Of a stretch of DNA of 34,313 nt, positions 12,816 through 21,407 are shown one piece after another. The notes beneath the pieces were generated by a model, which made no database searches, was not told the DNA's origin, and saw only the letters and a list, made by a program, of their open reading frames with translations. Every line of letters starts with the position of its first letter. The first letter of the stretch is position 1. The DNA comes from a virus, in IMG/VR virus record IMGVR_UViG_3300031787_000469, positions 1 through 34,313 of that record. One strand, given 5' to 3'. A program made the position numbers and the translations under genes.

Positions 12816-14183
12816 TTAAGTTAACCCCGCTCCTGATATTACGAATATATTAGACCCTACACACAAAATTGTACATACTCCATATTGTGCTAATGTTCTG
12901 TTTCCAGTAGTAGCAGTTCCTGCTAAACGCAAAGTAACACTAGTTCCTTGTGTGATTGTTTGGTTGGATGATGAATTATTGTATATAGTCACTGCATCAC
13001 CAACATTAAACACTGAGGCTGGAACAGTAACACCACCAGTAGTTATTGATATATGCTTTCCAACATCACCAGATACCAAAGTGTATCCTGTTGTTTTGGA
13101 ATTTTGAGGAATTGTTGATGGTCCAAAAACTCCTTGAGTACCTTGCGTTCCAGTGGTTCCCTGAGAACCAGTAGTTCCTTGGGTTCCCGTTATACCTTGA
13201 GCACCTGTAGTTCCCTGAGAACCAGTAGTTCCTTGGGTTCCCGTTATACCTTGAGCACCTGTAGTTCCCTGTGCTCCTGTTGTACCCTGAGTACCCGTGG
13301 TTCCTTGTGTTCCTAATGTACCTTGAGAACCTGTTGCTCCTTGAACACCCTGCCTACCCTGAACTCCCTGAACACCAGTGGTTCCTTGAGTTCCTAGTAT
13401 ACCTTGAATACCCTGAGTACCCTGTGATCCAAGAGTACCATTGAATCCTTGAGCACCTTGTACACCCTGAGTTCCTTGTGGACCACCAGTTGTATAAGTG
13501 CTGATCTCTACACTATCTCCAGCAGTGAGAGGATCATTTAGAACAATGTCTGTTCCACTCGTCGCGGTGTAGTCTGATGGTCCTAGGTGAGCACCATTGA
13601 CATAGACATCAACATTCGCACCAACAACATAGGTGACACTGAATGTTGTTTGACTTGCTGTTGCTGTAAAACTACTGTTGGTTCTAGAAAAACTAGGACC
13701 TTGAAGACCTTGAATACCCTGTGTTCCCTGAGAACCAGTAGTTCCTTGGGTTCCCGTTATACCTTGAGCACCTGTAGTTCCCTGTGCTCCTGTTGTACCC
13801 TGAGTACCCGTGGTTCCTTGAGTTCCTAATGCACCTTGAACACCCTGGATACCTTGGATACCTTGGGTTCCTTGAATACCCTGAACACCTTGGACTCCTT
13901 GAATGCCTTGAGTGCCTTGGATTCCTTGAGTCCCCTGTACACCTTGAGTACCTTGAGTACCTTGAGTACCTTGAATTCCTAATGTACCTTGAACACCTTG
14001 AGTACCTTGAACTCCTTGTGTTCCTTGGACTCCTTGAGTTCCTTGAGTACCTTGGACACCTGTGACGCCTTGTACGCCAGTGTTAATTCTTACCCAAGAA
14101 CTGCCATTAAACTGCCAGGTCGTATCATTGGCAACATAAGTATCGTTTATAGCAGGATTATTGGGAAAATTAAGGGCTGCCAT
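12816..14183 (-). CDS. collagen-like tail fibre protein
   Basis: A 455-residue protein. Residues 1-36 ([20 protein letters not shown]...W) form an N-terminal module shared with the gene at 19100-20821. Two collagen-like blocks of Gly-X-Gln triplets ([10 protein letters not shown] and similar, about 37-165 and 235-345) flank an inserted beta domain ([12 protein letters not shown]..., [18 protein letters not shown]). A non-repetitive C-terminal beta domain follows (about 350-455). It is a likely trimeric fibre with collagen shafts and receptor-binding or trimerising heads. A late promoter core lies 17 bases upstream of the ATG. Long near-identical DNA repeats encode the shafts and could recombine. 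Confidence 0.88.
   Translation of the reverse strand: MAALNFPNNPAINDTYVANDTTWQFNGSSWVRINTGVQGVTGVQGTQGTQGVQGTQGVQGTQGVQGTLGIQGTQGTQGTQGVQGTQGIQGTQGIQGVQGVQGIQGTQGIQGIQGVQGALGTQGTTGTQGTTGAQGTTGAQGITGTQGTTGSQGTQGIQGLQGPSFSRTNSSFTATASQTTFSVTYVVGANVDVYVNGAHLGPSDYTATSGTDIVLNDPLTAGDSVEISTYTTGGPQGTQGVQGAQGFNGTLGSQGTQGIQGILGTQGTTGVQGVQGRQGVQGATGSQGTLGTQGTTGTQGTTGAQGTTGAQGITGTQGTTGSQGTTGAQGITGTQGTTGSQGTTGTQGTQGVFGPSTIPQNSKTTGYTLVSGDVGKHISITTGGVTVPASVFNVGDAVTIYNNSSSNQTITQGTSVTLRLAGTATTGNRTLAQYGVCTILCVGSNIFVISGAGLT
13157..13320. repeat. tandem 54-bp repeats encoding collagen triplets
   Basis: A 54-base unit (18 residues, six Gly-X-Gln triplets) starts at 13157 and repeats exactly at 13211, with a partial third copy at 13265. 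The block from 13211 to about 13320 recurs almost unchanged at 13724-13833 in the other shaft of the same gene. Confidence 0.85.
13724..13833. repeat. second copy of the collagen-shaft DNA block
   Basis: About 110 bases nearly identical, in the same orientation, to 13211-13320. Recombination between the copies would delete or duplicate the inserted beta domain between the shafts in frame, because the 513-base offset is divisible by three. Confidence 0.82.
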
Positions 14184-14199
14184 TATCTACTTTTTTGAC

Positions 14200-14207
14200 T
14201 ATTTATC
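14200..14207 (-). promoter_or_regulatory. T4-type late promoter core
   Basis: GATAAATA on the minus strand, 17 bases from the collagen-like fibre ATG, in the short gap after the gene at 14235. It differs from T4 TATAAATA at one base, and the ATAAATA core is shared with the other fibre genes. Confidence 0.65.
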
Positions 14208-14234
14208 CTCAAAAATATCATCTCTATAAATTAT

Positions 14235-14699
14235 CTATTCTCGTGTTTCCAATACCCAACCAGTGGTATTGTCTGCCTGATAGGCATCCTCATCCCAAAC
14301 ATATTGTGATCTTGCTTCTTTCTGCTCCTCTGTCAATTCTGGTTGAGGAATAGGAGCATCCCAGTGCCCAGTGGTAGTATTCAAAGTCCAAGAATCACGA
14401 CCTTCTGGTTTTGCTGGATGGAAGATGTCGTGTTCCGAACTATAATACCAACCAATACCAGGATAGTTCGCACGGAAACCTGGTTTTCCACTTGGTTCAT
14501 TGGTCTCGGCATCGTAATGAATCCCACCACGAGTATTGTAAGAACACTTCTTCCAATTCTCATGACCATGATGTTTGATGAGATGCTCTAATCCAATCTC
14601 TTCCTTTTCAATACCACCACGAGTCATACAATCAATTGTATCAACTGTAAGAACTGCGGTTACGATGTTGTCCAGTCCTAATTTTGCGTAGTGTGCCAT
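14235..14699 (-). CDS. fibre-associated protein, paralogue of 11448-11954
   Basis: A 154-residue protein starting MAHYAKLGLDNIVTAVLTVD. It shares with the gene at 11448 the N-terminal MAH-x-x-x-L-x-x-N-x-V strand, an EEIG segment, the YPGIGWYYSSEHDIF turn region, and an end with W..PIPQP and YVWDEDAY. Its middle contains KHHGHENWKKCSYNTRGG. Found in cyanophage fibre loci; a structural or fibre-processing role is likely but unproven. It lies two bases after the chaperone-like gene at 14702. Confidence 0.75.
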   Translation of the reverse strand: MAHYAKLGLDNIVTAVLTVDTIDCMTRGGIEKEEIGLEHLIKHHGHENWKKCSYNTRGGIHYDAETNEPSGKPGFRANYPGIGWYYSSEHDIFHPAKPEGRDSWTLNTTTGHWDAPIPQPELTEEQKEARSQYVWDEDAYQADNTTGWVLETRE

Positions 14700-14701
14700 C
14701 T

Positions 14702-15070
14702 TTATAACTCTGGTTCAGGTCCTTCGGGTTTGGGGTAATTTTCTTTGACTGTTTCAATCGCAGTCATCCAAGTACCATTATTTAGGTTTCCTGCTTTTAA
14801 ATCGTGATAAAGCATATCCAATTGGTCTTTGACACTTGGATAATCTTTTTCACGATTTCTTTCATAGAGATAGTAGTTATAAATCTCTACTTCTCTTACA
14901 ACTTCTGCTTGAATTTCTTCCCAGGTCGGTGGTTCTCTACCTTCATCATCTTCCCATCCAACAAAGGTGGTGTTTGAAAGGTCCCAACGAGCACCAGGAC
15001 GAAGAGTTTGAATTGCGGTATCTACACCAGGAACAGGATACTGAATACCCTTAAACTTTCTGTATGCCAT
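14702..15070 (-). CDS. small fibre chaperone-like protein (family member 1)
   Basis: A 122-residue member of a four-gene family in this region. Shared elements are an N-terminal hydrophobic strand leading to LRPGARWDL, then a W-E-D/N segment, PTWEEIQAEV, a Tyr-rich helix, and YPSVKDQLDMLYHDL followed by KENYPKPE. The DQLDxLYH plus YPKP ending recalls the XkdW-like domain of phage tail-fibre assembly proteins. Like its relatives it lies next to fibre genes, consistent with a dedicated fibre-folding partner. A late promoter core precedes it by 27 bases. Confidence 0.78.
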   Translation of the reverse strand: MAYRKFKGIQYPVPGVDTAIQTLRPGARWDLSNTTFVGWEDDEGREPPTWEEIQAEVVREVEIYNYYLYERNREKDYPSVKDQLDMLYHDLKAGNLNNGTWMTAIETVKENYPKPEGPEPEL

Positions 15071-15096
15071 ATAGTCAAATAAGTTATATACGGGAG

Positions 15097-15104
15097 TATT
15101 TATG
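15097..15104 (-). promoter_or_regulatory. T4-type late promoter core over a stop codon
   Basis: CATAAATA on the minus strand. Its TAA is also the stop codon of the fibre gene ending at 15100. It is 27 bases from the ATG of the chaperone-like gene at 15070. Confidence 0.6.
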
Positions 15105-16512
15105 CTGCTGATGGATAAGCAATGATGACGATTCCCGAACCACCAGCACCGCCACTAGTATTTCCAGAACCTCCCTGTCCACCATTACCTGTATTTGGAG
15201 TTCCAGCAGTTCCACCTCCGCTCCCGTCTCCGGTGGTGACACTAGGTCCACCTGCGGCATAAGTTGTACTAGTACCATTAATTGAAGATGCGGAACCGGG
15301 TCCACCAGGAACATTTCCACCCGGTGGAGCAGGAGTTCCAGCACCGCCAGCACCTCCGCCACCAGCCCCAGCTGGACTACCTGACGATCCTCCATCATTT
15401 CCTTGTGTAGGAACTGGTGTTGATGTTCCTGCTACTCTATTCCCATTTCCTCCACTGCCTGGACCTGAACCAGCACCTCCACCAGAACCACCATTTCTTC
15501 CACCATAGTTTGCTGAACCATCACCATTTCCACCACCCAATCCTCCACCTTCAGAAGTTATGGTTCCGAATATTGATTGATTTCCATTTTCTCCTGCCAC
15601 TCCGGGATAGATAGATCCTGCCCCTCCACCACCAACAGTAATAGGTTGTGAAGTCGCTACAAACATAGTTCCTGTCCTCATTCCACCAGCACCACCGCCG
15701 CCACCTCTATTACCACCAGCACCACCACCACTACCAACTACAAGATATTCCACAGTTGCAGATCCACTTGATACAGTAAATGTTCCTGGTGAAGTGAATG
15801 TATGAACTTTAAATCCACTTCTTGAAGTTGTACTTTCTGTTCCACCAGAAGCTGTAAACTGGTTTCCAAAGCTAGTCCAGGTAGATCCATTAAAAACTTG
15901 GGCTGTTGATGTGGTACTATTCCAAATAACTGTACCCGTAGCAGTACTGGTTAAAGCATCTCTCTGTGCCGTTGTAAAAGTACCCATTCCAAATCTATGT
16001 TGATCACCAACTTGAATTACATTTGTTGAATCATTAAAAGTAAATCCAGCATCACCAGAAGTTACATTAGATCCATTCTTATAAACAACCTGGTTTGCCG
16101 TACCACCGACAGTAGCACCAGAAGTACCTTGTGTTCCTGTGGTTCCAGTGGTTCCTTGAGTTCCTGTAGTTCCTGTAGTTCCTTGAGTTCCAGTAGCACC
16201 TTGTGTACCCTGAGTACCAGTAGCCCCCTGAGTTCCTGTAATGCCCTGAGACCCTGTAATACCTTGAGTTCCTTGGGGACCAGTCGTACCCTGAGTTCCA
16301 GTGGTTCCTTGTGTTCCACCAGTACCTTGTGCCCCCTGAATACCAGCAGAAGAACCTTGCCAGACTCCAGTGTTACTAATGACTGGTGTTCCTTTGATAG
16401 ATAAACCACCACTGATGTCTACAGTGGTTCCAATGCCAACCTTCGTAGCAGTTCCACTACCTGTAACATTTACAAGACCACCAAGTTGTGCTAGTTCGGT
16501 TGCTTTGGTCAT
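15100..16512 (-). CDS. collagen-like tail fibre with glycine-rich tip
   Basis: A 470-residue protein. N-terminal module [20 protein letters not shown] to about residue 55 ([22 protein letters not shown]) is shared with the gene at 21408-22412. A single collagen-like block (GTQGTTG triplets, about 58-135) follows, then a beta domain with VVYKNGSNV and a [11 protein letters not shown] segment. The C-terminal glycine-rich domain starts [24 protein letters not shown] and ends VIIAYPSAA. It is a probable adhesin with a collagen shaft and polyglycine-type tip. A late promoter core precedes it by 14 bases. Confidence 0.88.
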   Translation of the reverse strand: MTKATELAQLGGLVNVTGSGTATKVGIGTTVDISGGLSIKGTPVISNTGVWQGSSAGIQGAQGTGGTQGTTGTQGTTGPQGTQGITGSQGITGTQGATGTQGTQGATGTQGTTGTTGTQGTTGTTGTQGTSGATVGGTANQVVYKNGSNVTSGDAGFTFNDSTNVIQVGDQHRFGMGTFTTAQRDALTSTATGTVIWNSTTSTAQVFNGSTWTSFGNQFTASGGTESTTSRSGFKVHTFTSPGTFTVSSGSATVEYLVVGSGGGAGGNRGGGGGAGGMRTGTMFVATSQPITVGGGGAGSIYPGVAGENGNQSIFGTITSEGGGLGGGNGDGSANYGGRNGGSGGGAGSGPGSGGNGNRVAGTSTPVPTQGNDGGSSGSPAGAGGGGAGGAGTPAPPGGNVPGGPGSASSINGTSTTYAAGGPSVTTGDGSGGGTAGTPNTGNGGQGGSGNTSGGAGGSGIVIIAYPSAA

Positions 16513-16525
16513 TTATCTTTTTGAC

Positions 16526-16533
16526 TATTTATT
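16526..16533 (-). promoter_or_regulatory. T4-type late promoter core over a stop codon
   Basis: AATAAATA on the minus strand, containing the TAA of the chaperone-like gene at 16529 (context CCAGAATAAATAG). It is 14 bases from the fibre ATG at 16512. The same context recurs at 20837-20844. Confidence 0.65.
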
Positions 16534-16834
16534 CTGGTTTTGGATACTTATCTTTGATTGCCTGAATTTGTGCTGCCATTTCTGGTGGGAAAACTCCAGC
16601 GTGAAACAGAGCATCAAGTTGATCTGTGATTGCTGGGTATTCTGGTGCTCTTTGGCGTTGGTATTGTGTAAGTTCGTACTCTGCTTTGAGTCTTTCTATT
16701 TCTTGAGCAATCTCATCTTCTGTAGGTTTTGATTGAGTTTCATCTACCCATTCCAATCCATCATAGGATGTTCCACGCCAAGTCCATTTAGCGCCTGGTC
16801 TTAAATTTTGTAATGCTTGTGAAATATTAGTCAT
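16529..16834 (-). CDS. small fibre chaperone-like protein (family member 2)
   Basis: A 101-residue paralogue of the genes at 14702, 17372 and 18204: LQNLRPGAKWTWRG, a WVDETQSKPTEDEIAQEI helix, a Tyr-Gln-Arg-rich linker, then YPAITDQLDALFHAG and a KDKYPKPE end. The fixed spacing between the R/K-PG-x-x-W strand and the DQLDAL helix defines the family. It sits between a short fibre gene and the collagen fibre at 15100, consistent with assisting one of them. Confidence 0.8.
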   Translation of the reverse strand: MTNISQALQNLRPGAKWTWRGTSYDGLEWVDETQSKPTEDEIAQEIERLKAEYELTQYQRQRAPEYPAITDQLDALFHAGVFPPEMAAQIQAIKDKYPKPE

Positions 16835-16835
16835 T

Positions 16836-17372
16836 TTATGCTGCTATCTCCATTAAAGTTAAAGAATATCCGTTGGTGTTTTGTTCAATTCCCGTTCCAT
16901 TCCATCCAGATTTTCCAACAACAATAGCTGGAGCAGCTCCACTTCCATAAAAGTGAACTGCTCTAAGCTTATAAGTTACTGCTGAAGTTGTAGATGGACT
17001 ATCAACTAAAACACCAGTAATTGTATATGTTCCATTAGAGTTGGTATTAGCAGGGACATTATCAGTACCGAAAGCTTGGAATGTTGCCCTATTGTTTCCA
17101 GATACATTAGAACCAAGGGCAATTGTAGTTGAATCTCTATAAGCCACAAATCCCCATTCTTGTCCAGAAGTTCCTTCCTGAGCTACATTACCATTATAAA
17201 GAAATAATATTTTACTGGTGGTAAATGATGGTGTGATAGATAAAGAAATAATATCAAAATCTGCTGTTGAATTTAGTATTGTATTACTAAAAGTTGTTTG
17301 AAGTTGAAGAACTTTTCCTCTATTGGGAAGTCCAGTAGTGGTTTGAATATCATTAACCTTGATTAAACTCAT
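16836..17372 (-). CDS. short tail fibre or adhesin protein (family member 1)
   Basis: A 178-residue, Ser/Thr-rich beta protein. Its start (MSLIKVNDIQTTTGLPN) and its end (SLTLMEIAA) are shared with the genes at 17686 and 18551, while the middle differs. The central part contains SKILFLYNGNV and a DSPSTTSAVTYKL segment also conserved in the paralogues. A conserved attachment strand and end with a variable body is what one expects of a family of exchangeable fibre heads. Its ATG overlaps the stop of the chaperone-like gene (TAATG) with GGAGAAGG before it. Confidence 0.82.
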   Translation of the reverse strand: MSLIKVNDIQTTTGLPNRGKVLQLQTTFSNTILNSTADFDIISLSITPSFTTSKILFLYNGNVAQEGTSGQEWGFVAYRDSTTIALGSNVSGNNRATFQAFGTDNVPANTNSNGTYTITGVLVDSPSTTSAVTYKLRAVHFYGSGAAPAIVVGKSGWNGTGIEQNTNGYSLTLMEIAA

Positions 17373-17689
17373 TATCCTTCTCCTGGTTTAGGATATTTAT
17401 TTTTTACTTCATCAACCATTGCTTTCCAACCATCATAACCTTGATGATATAAAGCATCTAGTTGGTCTTCAATGGAGGGATATTCTTTAGCACGGTCTCT
17501 TTGATATTGATTGTTCTGATATTCTAATTGAAGTCTTTGTGCTTCTTTAATAACCTCTTGTTGAGTTGGGGGTGGAAATTCATTTTCTAAATTCCATTCA
17601 AGATTTTCTACATCATCATCACCAACCAATCTCCAAGCACATCCTGGTTTTAAAGAAGAAATAGCTTGTGTATAAAATGGTATATTCAT
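17372..17689 (-). CDS. small fibre chaperone-like protein (family member 3)
   Basis: A 105-residue paralogue: ISSLKPGCAWRLVGDDD, NEFPPPTQQEVIKEAQRL, QYQRDRAKEYPSIEDQLDALYHQG, and VKNKYPKPGEG. The DNA encoding KNKYP includes AATAAATA (17394-17401), 22 bases from the next ATG, which could serve as a late promoter inside the gene. It overlaps both neighbours by four or fewer bases, so fibre and chaperone genes are translated as alternating pairs. Confidence 0.8.
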   Translation of the reverse strand: MNIPFYTQAISSLKPGCAWRLVGDDDVENLEWNLENEFPPPTQQEVIKEAQRLQLEYQNNQYQRDRAKEYPSIEDQLDALYHQGYDGWKAMVDEVKNKYPKPGEG

Positions 17690-18204
17690 GATCCTGCTAC
17701 CTCCATTAATACTAATTGAGTATTGTTATTCCAAAAGTTTGAGACATCATTTCCGGAGTTTCTGTTCACATATACTGTATAACTTGTATTGGTTGCTACT
17801 CTAATATCATATTGAACAGCACTTGTTGTTGCTGGACTATCCAAATAAAGAATATGATGAGTTTGTGGCTCACTTCCAGAAACTCTTCTGTACCAATTAT
17901 TTCCAGCAAGGAAAGTGCTTCCTCTAAAAAGACAAAAAACTTCTTCGGTGCCTGTAGAATTAGCGTCAGCAGAAGTTTTAAACTGACATAAAATTTTATT
18001 GGTTGAACTAGAAGGTGTAATGGTTCCAGAAAAAACTAATGTAGAGTTTGATGTTGTGACCACGAAAGCATTAGAACCAGTTCCAGATGTTGAGACTGCT
18101 GTTGCTGATGGAACTACTTGTACAACCTGTAAAATACTTCCAGTACTATTTAAAATAGTCCTACCACCAGTGGTTTGTATCTGATTTGTTTTAACTGTAC
18201 TCAT
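17686..18204 (-). CDS. short tail fibre or adhesin protein (family member 2)
   Basis: A 172-residue beta protein: MSTVKTNQIQTTGGRTILNS then TGSILQVVQVV, a Ser/Thr-rich body, FVVTTSNSTLVFSGTITPSS, the LDSPATTSAVQYDIRV segment, and an end in QLVLMEVAGS. The start, the DSP-T-S-A-x-x-Y motif and the LMEVA end are shared with the genes at 16836 and 18551. Its ATG and stop overlap the flanking chaperone-like genes. Likely a virion adhesin; receptor unknown. Confidence 0.82.
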   Translation of the reverse strand: MSTVKTNQIQTTGGRTILNSTGSILQVVQVVPSATAVSTSGTGSNAFVVTTSNSTLVFSGTITPSSSTNKILCQFKTSADANSTGTEEVFCLFRGSTFLAGNNWYRRVSGSEPQTHHILYLDSPATTSAVQYDIRVATNTSYTVYVNRNSGNDVSNFWNNNTQLVLMEVAGS

Positions 18205-18545
18205 TATTCAACACCTTCTGGTTTAGGATACTTTGCCTTCACAGCAAGACACGCATCTATATATGCCTGCATTTGCTCTGTATCTCCCTTAACAATACCA
18301 TCAAGATACTCTTTAAAGTCTGGGTATTCTCTAGCACGAAGTCTCTGATATTCTTTATTTTGATGTTCAACAGCGTATTCTGCTACTGCGGCATCAACTT
18401 CTTCTCTGGTTGGTTTTTTAACTCCACCTTCCCATACTGGTGGTTCACACCATTCTATGTCATCATAAGAATTTCCTCTTATAATCCACTTGGTTCCTGG
18501 TTTTATTTTTTCTATAACTCTAACTAAATCTACTTGATATTCCAT
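18204..18545 (-). CDS. small fibre chaperone-like protein (family member 4)
   Basis: A 113-residue paralogue with IEKIKPGTKWIIRGNSYDDIEW, KKPTREEVDAAV, and AREYPDFKEYLDGIVKGD, ending VKAKYPKPEGVE. It is the most divergent of the four: DQLDAL is replaced by EYLDGI. AGGAT lies upstream of the ATG. It precedes and overlaps the short fibre gene at 17686. Confidence 0.78.
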   Translation of the reverse strand: MEYQVDLVRVIEKIKPGTKWIIRGNSYDDIEWCEPPVWEGGVKKPTREEVDAAVAEYAVEHQNKEYQRLRAREYPDFKEYLDGIVKGDTEQMQAYIDACLAVKAKYPKPEGVE

Positions 18546-18550
18546 AATTT

Positions 18551-19075
18551 TTATCCTGATATTTCTATAAGAGTCATACTTGAATAAGCTCTACCACCAT
18601 TGTCAGTATTCTGTCTATTGAGGTAAACACTTCCAGCAGTACCCTGATAATAATAAAGAGAATAAGTAAGAGCAGAAGTTGAAGAAGGAGAATCTAAATA
18701 TACAACAGGATAAGTTCCTATTGAATAACTTTGAGCAATTCCAAAATCATCGTCAACAGTATTAAATGCTCCTTGATATGCTGATGCTCCACCTGAATAA
18801 GCATTATCTAAATCTGTCATAAAATTTGAACCATTTCTCAATATTTTAAGACCACCGTTAAGATTAGATGAACCAAAAGCAAAATTAGCAAGAATTAAAA
18901 CTTTACTACTTGCTGAACCTGGGGTAATACTAACACCACTCCAAAGAGTTCCAGTAGCACTAGCAGCAACCGTAGTTCTAGTTTCTCCTTGAACAACTTG
19001 TAAAATACTTCCAGTGCTATTGAGTATAGGTTTCCCAGCAACTGTTTGAATTGCGTTAGTCTTAATGGTACTCAT
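18551..19075 (-). CDS. short tail fibre or adhesin protein (family member 3)
   Basis: A 174-residue beta protein: MSTIKTNAIQTVAGKPILNS then TGSILQVVQGE, a Gly/Ser-rich body including GGLKILRNGSNFMTDL, the LDSPSSTSALTYSLYY motif, and the end YSSMTLIEISG. It clearly belongs to the same family as the genes at 17686 and 16836. It follows the large collagen-like fibre and has its own late promoter core 19 bases upstream. Confidence 0.82.
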   Translation of the reverse strand: MSTIKTNAIQTVAGKPILNSTGSILQVVQGETRTTVAASATGTLWSGVSITPGSASSKVLILANFAFGSSNLNGGLKILRNGSNFMTDLDNAYSGGASAYQGAFNTVDDDFGIAQSYSIGTYPVVYLDSPSSTSALTYSLYYYQGTAGSVYLNRQNTDNGGRAYSSMTLIEISG

Positions 19076-19093
19076 ATCACTTCACATTTCCTC

Positions 19094-19101
19094 TATTTAT
19101 T
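19094..19101 (-). promoter_or_regulatory. T4-type late promoter core
   Basis: AATAAATA within TATAATAAATAG on the minus strand, 19 bases from the ATG at 19075 and overlapping the stop of the collagen-like fibre gene. Confidence 0.62.
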
Positions 19102-20821
19102 ATACCACAGTCCAGGTCGCACCCGAGTTAACCGTGACCGTGATGCCAGAATTGACCGTTATGGGGCCAATACTCATTTCATTATAAGATGTTGTGACCG
19201 TATAGTTTGATGCGATGGTCGTTGTGTTGCGGAAGAATGGAACAGTCTCAGCATTGAATCCATTATAAGCACTGATAGTTCCATTGGTTTGTAGATTACC
19301 TGTTGATGGATTAATCTGGAATGCTTGAGATGTGGTTCTGACACTTGCGGTTTGGTTTGATCCTGCTGCTGCTACAAAGACCGGATAGAATGTAGAGTTA
19401 GTTGTAACGGCAGTCGCATTAATCGTTGTAGAAGGACCAGCAATACCCTGAATACCTTGAGTTCCAGTGGTTCCTTGTGCTCCTGTTGTACCTTGTGTAC
19501 CAAATGAACCTTGAGTTCCTTGAGCACCAGTAGCACCTTGAGCACCGGTGATTCCTTGTGCTCCTGTTGTACCTTGAGATCCTAGAATACCTTGAATACC
19601 TTGAGTACCCTGGACACCCTGAGTTCCTTGTACACCTTGAGTTCCTAGAATACCCTGAATACCTTGGGTTCCTTGAATGCCTTGAGTTCCTTGGACACCT
19701 TGTATACCCTGGAGACCAAATCCCTGTGTACCTTGTCTACCCTGAACACCCTGAGGACCAGCAGAAGCAAAAGTCGTAATATCAACAATCTCACCACCAA
19801 GAGCAGCAGTTCCAAGAACCACTGCTGTTCCACTTGTCGCAGTGTATTCAGCAGGAGTCAGACGAACACCATTGACATAAACATCAATGTCAGTTCCATC
19901 AGCATAAGTCGCACTGAATGAAGTCTGACCTGTTGTTGCGGTGTAGTTATATTCGGTTCTACTAAAGTTCGTACCCTGAAGACCTTGAATACCTTGTGTA
20001 CCTTGAGTTCCCTGTACACCCTGAATACCCAGAGTACCTTGAATGCCTTGGGTTCCAGTGGTTCCCTGAATACCTTGAATGCCTTGAGTTCCTTGAGTGC
20101 CTTGAATACCTTGAACACCTTGAATTCCTTGAGCACCTTGAGTACCCTGAACACCCTGAGTTCCTTGGACACCTTGAGTTCCTTGTGTTCCCTTGTCACC
20201 AGTTCTCGCAAAGGTAATAATGACATCTTCATTGTTTGAGAATGAAGTTGCACTTGCCGTACTGATGCCACAAGGAACAAGAAAATATCCAGTCTTCTCA
20301 ACACTTGTTCCAGTAATCGCAAACAGAGCAAAGTCTGCTGGGTTCGTTCTATTTGAGATCTTGAAGTGACCCTTAATCGTAGAGGTAGAGTCATCAATTG
20401 ATCTTAGATAATCCTGAATATCAGTTCCAGCATCATCCTGATCATCAATATAAAGTTCAGAAGCACTGGATACTAGAGCATTATTGAGTTTGAGTCTTCC
20501 AAGTCCAGGATCACTGTCTGCTGTATTGGTATCAAAAGTGTAGTCAAATGTAGCACCACCAAAGTTTCCTTCAGTTCCTTGAACACCTTGAGTACCTTGG
20601 ACACCTTGTCTACCTTGGATTCCTTGGATTCCTTGAATACCTTGAATGCCTTGGGTTCCTTGAGTGCCCTGAACACCTTGGATTCCTTGGACTCCTTGAA
20701 TACCTTGAGCACCTGGGTCTGGTATTCTGTTCCAGCTAGTTCCGTTCCATTGCCACCTTTTACCATTGGCGTTGTAAATCTGGTTGAGAGATGGACTAAT
20801 TGGAAAGTCTAGTGCCGCCAT
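19100..20821 (-). CDS. long collagen-like tail fibre protein
   Basis: A 573-residue protein. The N-terminus ([20 protein letters not shown]...W) is shared with the gene at 12816. Collagen-like Gly-X-Gln shafts ([10 protein letters not shown] types) occur in three blocks separated by two beta domains. The first (about 90-210) contains [20 protein letters not shown] and [18 protein letters not shown]. The second (about 290-360) contains [12 protein letters not shown] and [12 protein letters not shown], paralogous to the insert in 12816. The C-terminus ends [16 protein letters not shown]. It is probably the longest fibre of the set. A late promoter core with an embedded stop codon lies 16 bases upstream. 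Confidence 0.88.
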   Translation of the reverse strand: MAALDFPISPSLNQIYNANGKRWQWNGTSWNRIPDPGAQGIQGVQGIQGVQGTQGTQGIQGIQGIQGIQGRQGVQGTQGVQGTEGNFGGATFDYTFDTNTADSDPGLGRLKLNNALVSSASELYIDDQDDAGTDIQDYLRSIDDSTSTIKGHFKISNRTNPADFALFAITGTSVEKTGYFLVPCGISTASATSFSNNEDVIITFARTGDKGTQGTQGVQGTQGVQGTQGAQGIQGVQGIQGTQGTQGIQGIQGTTGTQGIQGTLGIQGVQGTQGTQGIQGLQGTNFSRTEYNYTATTGQTSFSATYADGTDIDVYVNGVRLTPAEYTATSGTAVVLGTAALGGEIVDITTFASAGPQGVQGRQGTQGFGLQGIQGVQGTQGIQGTQGIQGILGTQGVQGTQGVQGTQGIQGILGSQGTTGAQGITGAQGATGAQGTQGSFGTQGTTGAQGTTGTQGIQGIAGPSTTINATAVTTNSTFYPVFVAAAGSNQTASVRTTSQAFQINPSTGNLQTNGTISAYNGFNAETVPFFRNTTTIASNYTVTTSYNEMSIGPITVNSGITVTVNSGATWTVV

Positions 20822-20836
20822 TATCTATTTTTTAGT

Positions 20837-20844
20837 TATTTATT
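20837..20844 (-). promoter_or_regulatory. T4-type late promoter core over a stop codon
   Basis: AATAAATA on the minus strand in the context CCAGAATAAATAA, containing the TAA of the gene at 20840. It is 16 bases from the ATG at 20821 and nearly the same context as 16526-16533. Confidence 0.65.
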
Positions 20845-21112
20845 CTGGTTTGGGTCCTAGTAATTCTTCATCCCAGATTGCTTTGAGTTCTGCTGTGATT
20901 TCATCAACGGTTGTTCCAGTGATCTCTGCTTCAGTAACAATATTAGTTACATCTCGGAGTGCTTGTTTCTGTGCTGCGATAGAAGCAGTATCTCCGCCAA
21001 GTTCTAGAGCACGAACAAAATCCACATCTAGTTTTTCTAGAAGTGGTTTTCTGACTTGACGAATATGATCTTTTTGAATTTCTTTTGCCTTGTCTAGATT
21101 AACTTTAATCAT
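20840..21112 (-). CDS. tail-fibre assembly chaperone-like protein
   Basis: A 90-residue helical protein: MIKVNLDKAKEIQKDHIRQV, a RALELGGDTASIAAQKQALRDV segment, and a TVDEITAELKAIWDEELLGP end. The order of a KAKEIxKDxIR helix, an xxAQKQALRDV helix and a final LKAIW helix matches small proteins next to fibre genes in many T4-like phages, usually called fibre assembly proteins. Its ATG overlaps the stop of the preceding gene (ATGA), and its stop lies in the next late promoter. Confidence 0.75.
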   Translation of the reverse strand: MIKVNLDKAKEIQKDHIRQVRKPLLEKLDVDFVRALELGGDTASIAAQKQALRDVTNIVTEAEITGTTVDEITAELKAIWDEELLGPKPE

Positions 21113-21372
21113 TTTCTATACTCCTGAACCCAATCTTCATAATCCACACCATAACCAGTAGGTTCTCCAAGTGCTTCTAGGTCAAGTTCCCAAGCATCAA
21201 AAAACGTATAATCATGGGATATATCATCTTTGTTTACAACCCAAAATGGTTGACCTGTTGGCGTGTCTTTAAGTCCAATTTCTATAGCAGAATAAGTTTC
21301 CAACGCTTCTGGTGCTGGGTAACATATTGTTACTCCACCAGTATCATTTCCATGAATGATTAATTGGTCCAT
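21109..21372 (-). CDS. small fibre-locus protein
   Basis: The start chosen is ATG 21372 (MDQLIIHGND). The upstream part of the frame (to 21477) overlaps the preceding fibre gene in another frame and spans the late promoter. The 87-residue product reads TGGVTICYPAPEALETYS, IGLKDTPTGQPFWVVNKDDI, then an aromatic acidic end (FFDAWELD, DYEDWVQEY). Proteins beginning xxLIIHxNDxGGVxxxxPAP occur beside fibre chaperones in cyano- and pelagiphages. A perfect late promoter lies 21 bases upstream, though no ribosome site is clear. Confidence 0.72.
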   Translation of the reverse strand: MDQLIIHGNDTGGVTICYPAPEALETYSAIEIGLKDTPTGQPFWVVNKDDISHDYTFFDAWELDLEALGEPTGYGVDYEDWVQEYRK

Positions 21373-21392
21373 AATATTTTTAATTTTTTGAA

Positions 21393-21400
21393 TATTTATA
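21393..21400 (-). promoter_or_regulatory. perfect T4-type late promoter core
   Basis: TATAAATA, all eight bases matching the T4 late consensus, 21 bases from the ATG at 21372 and just after the stop of the fibre gene at 21408. Confidence 0.75.
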
Positions 21401-21407
21401 CTCCAAA

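Noticed and set aside
13134-14065. Plus-strand frames rich in Leu, Ser and Thr opposite the collagen-like fibre genes
   Set aside because: They arise from the complement of repeated Gly-X-Gln codons; similar frames occur opposite every collagen block and carry no domain.
13134-14065. Short spaced repeats that could suggest a CRISPR array
   Set aside because: The repeats are continuous collagen triplets in frame, without unique spacers of constant length.
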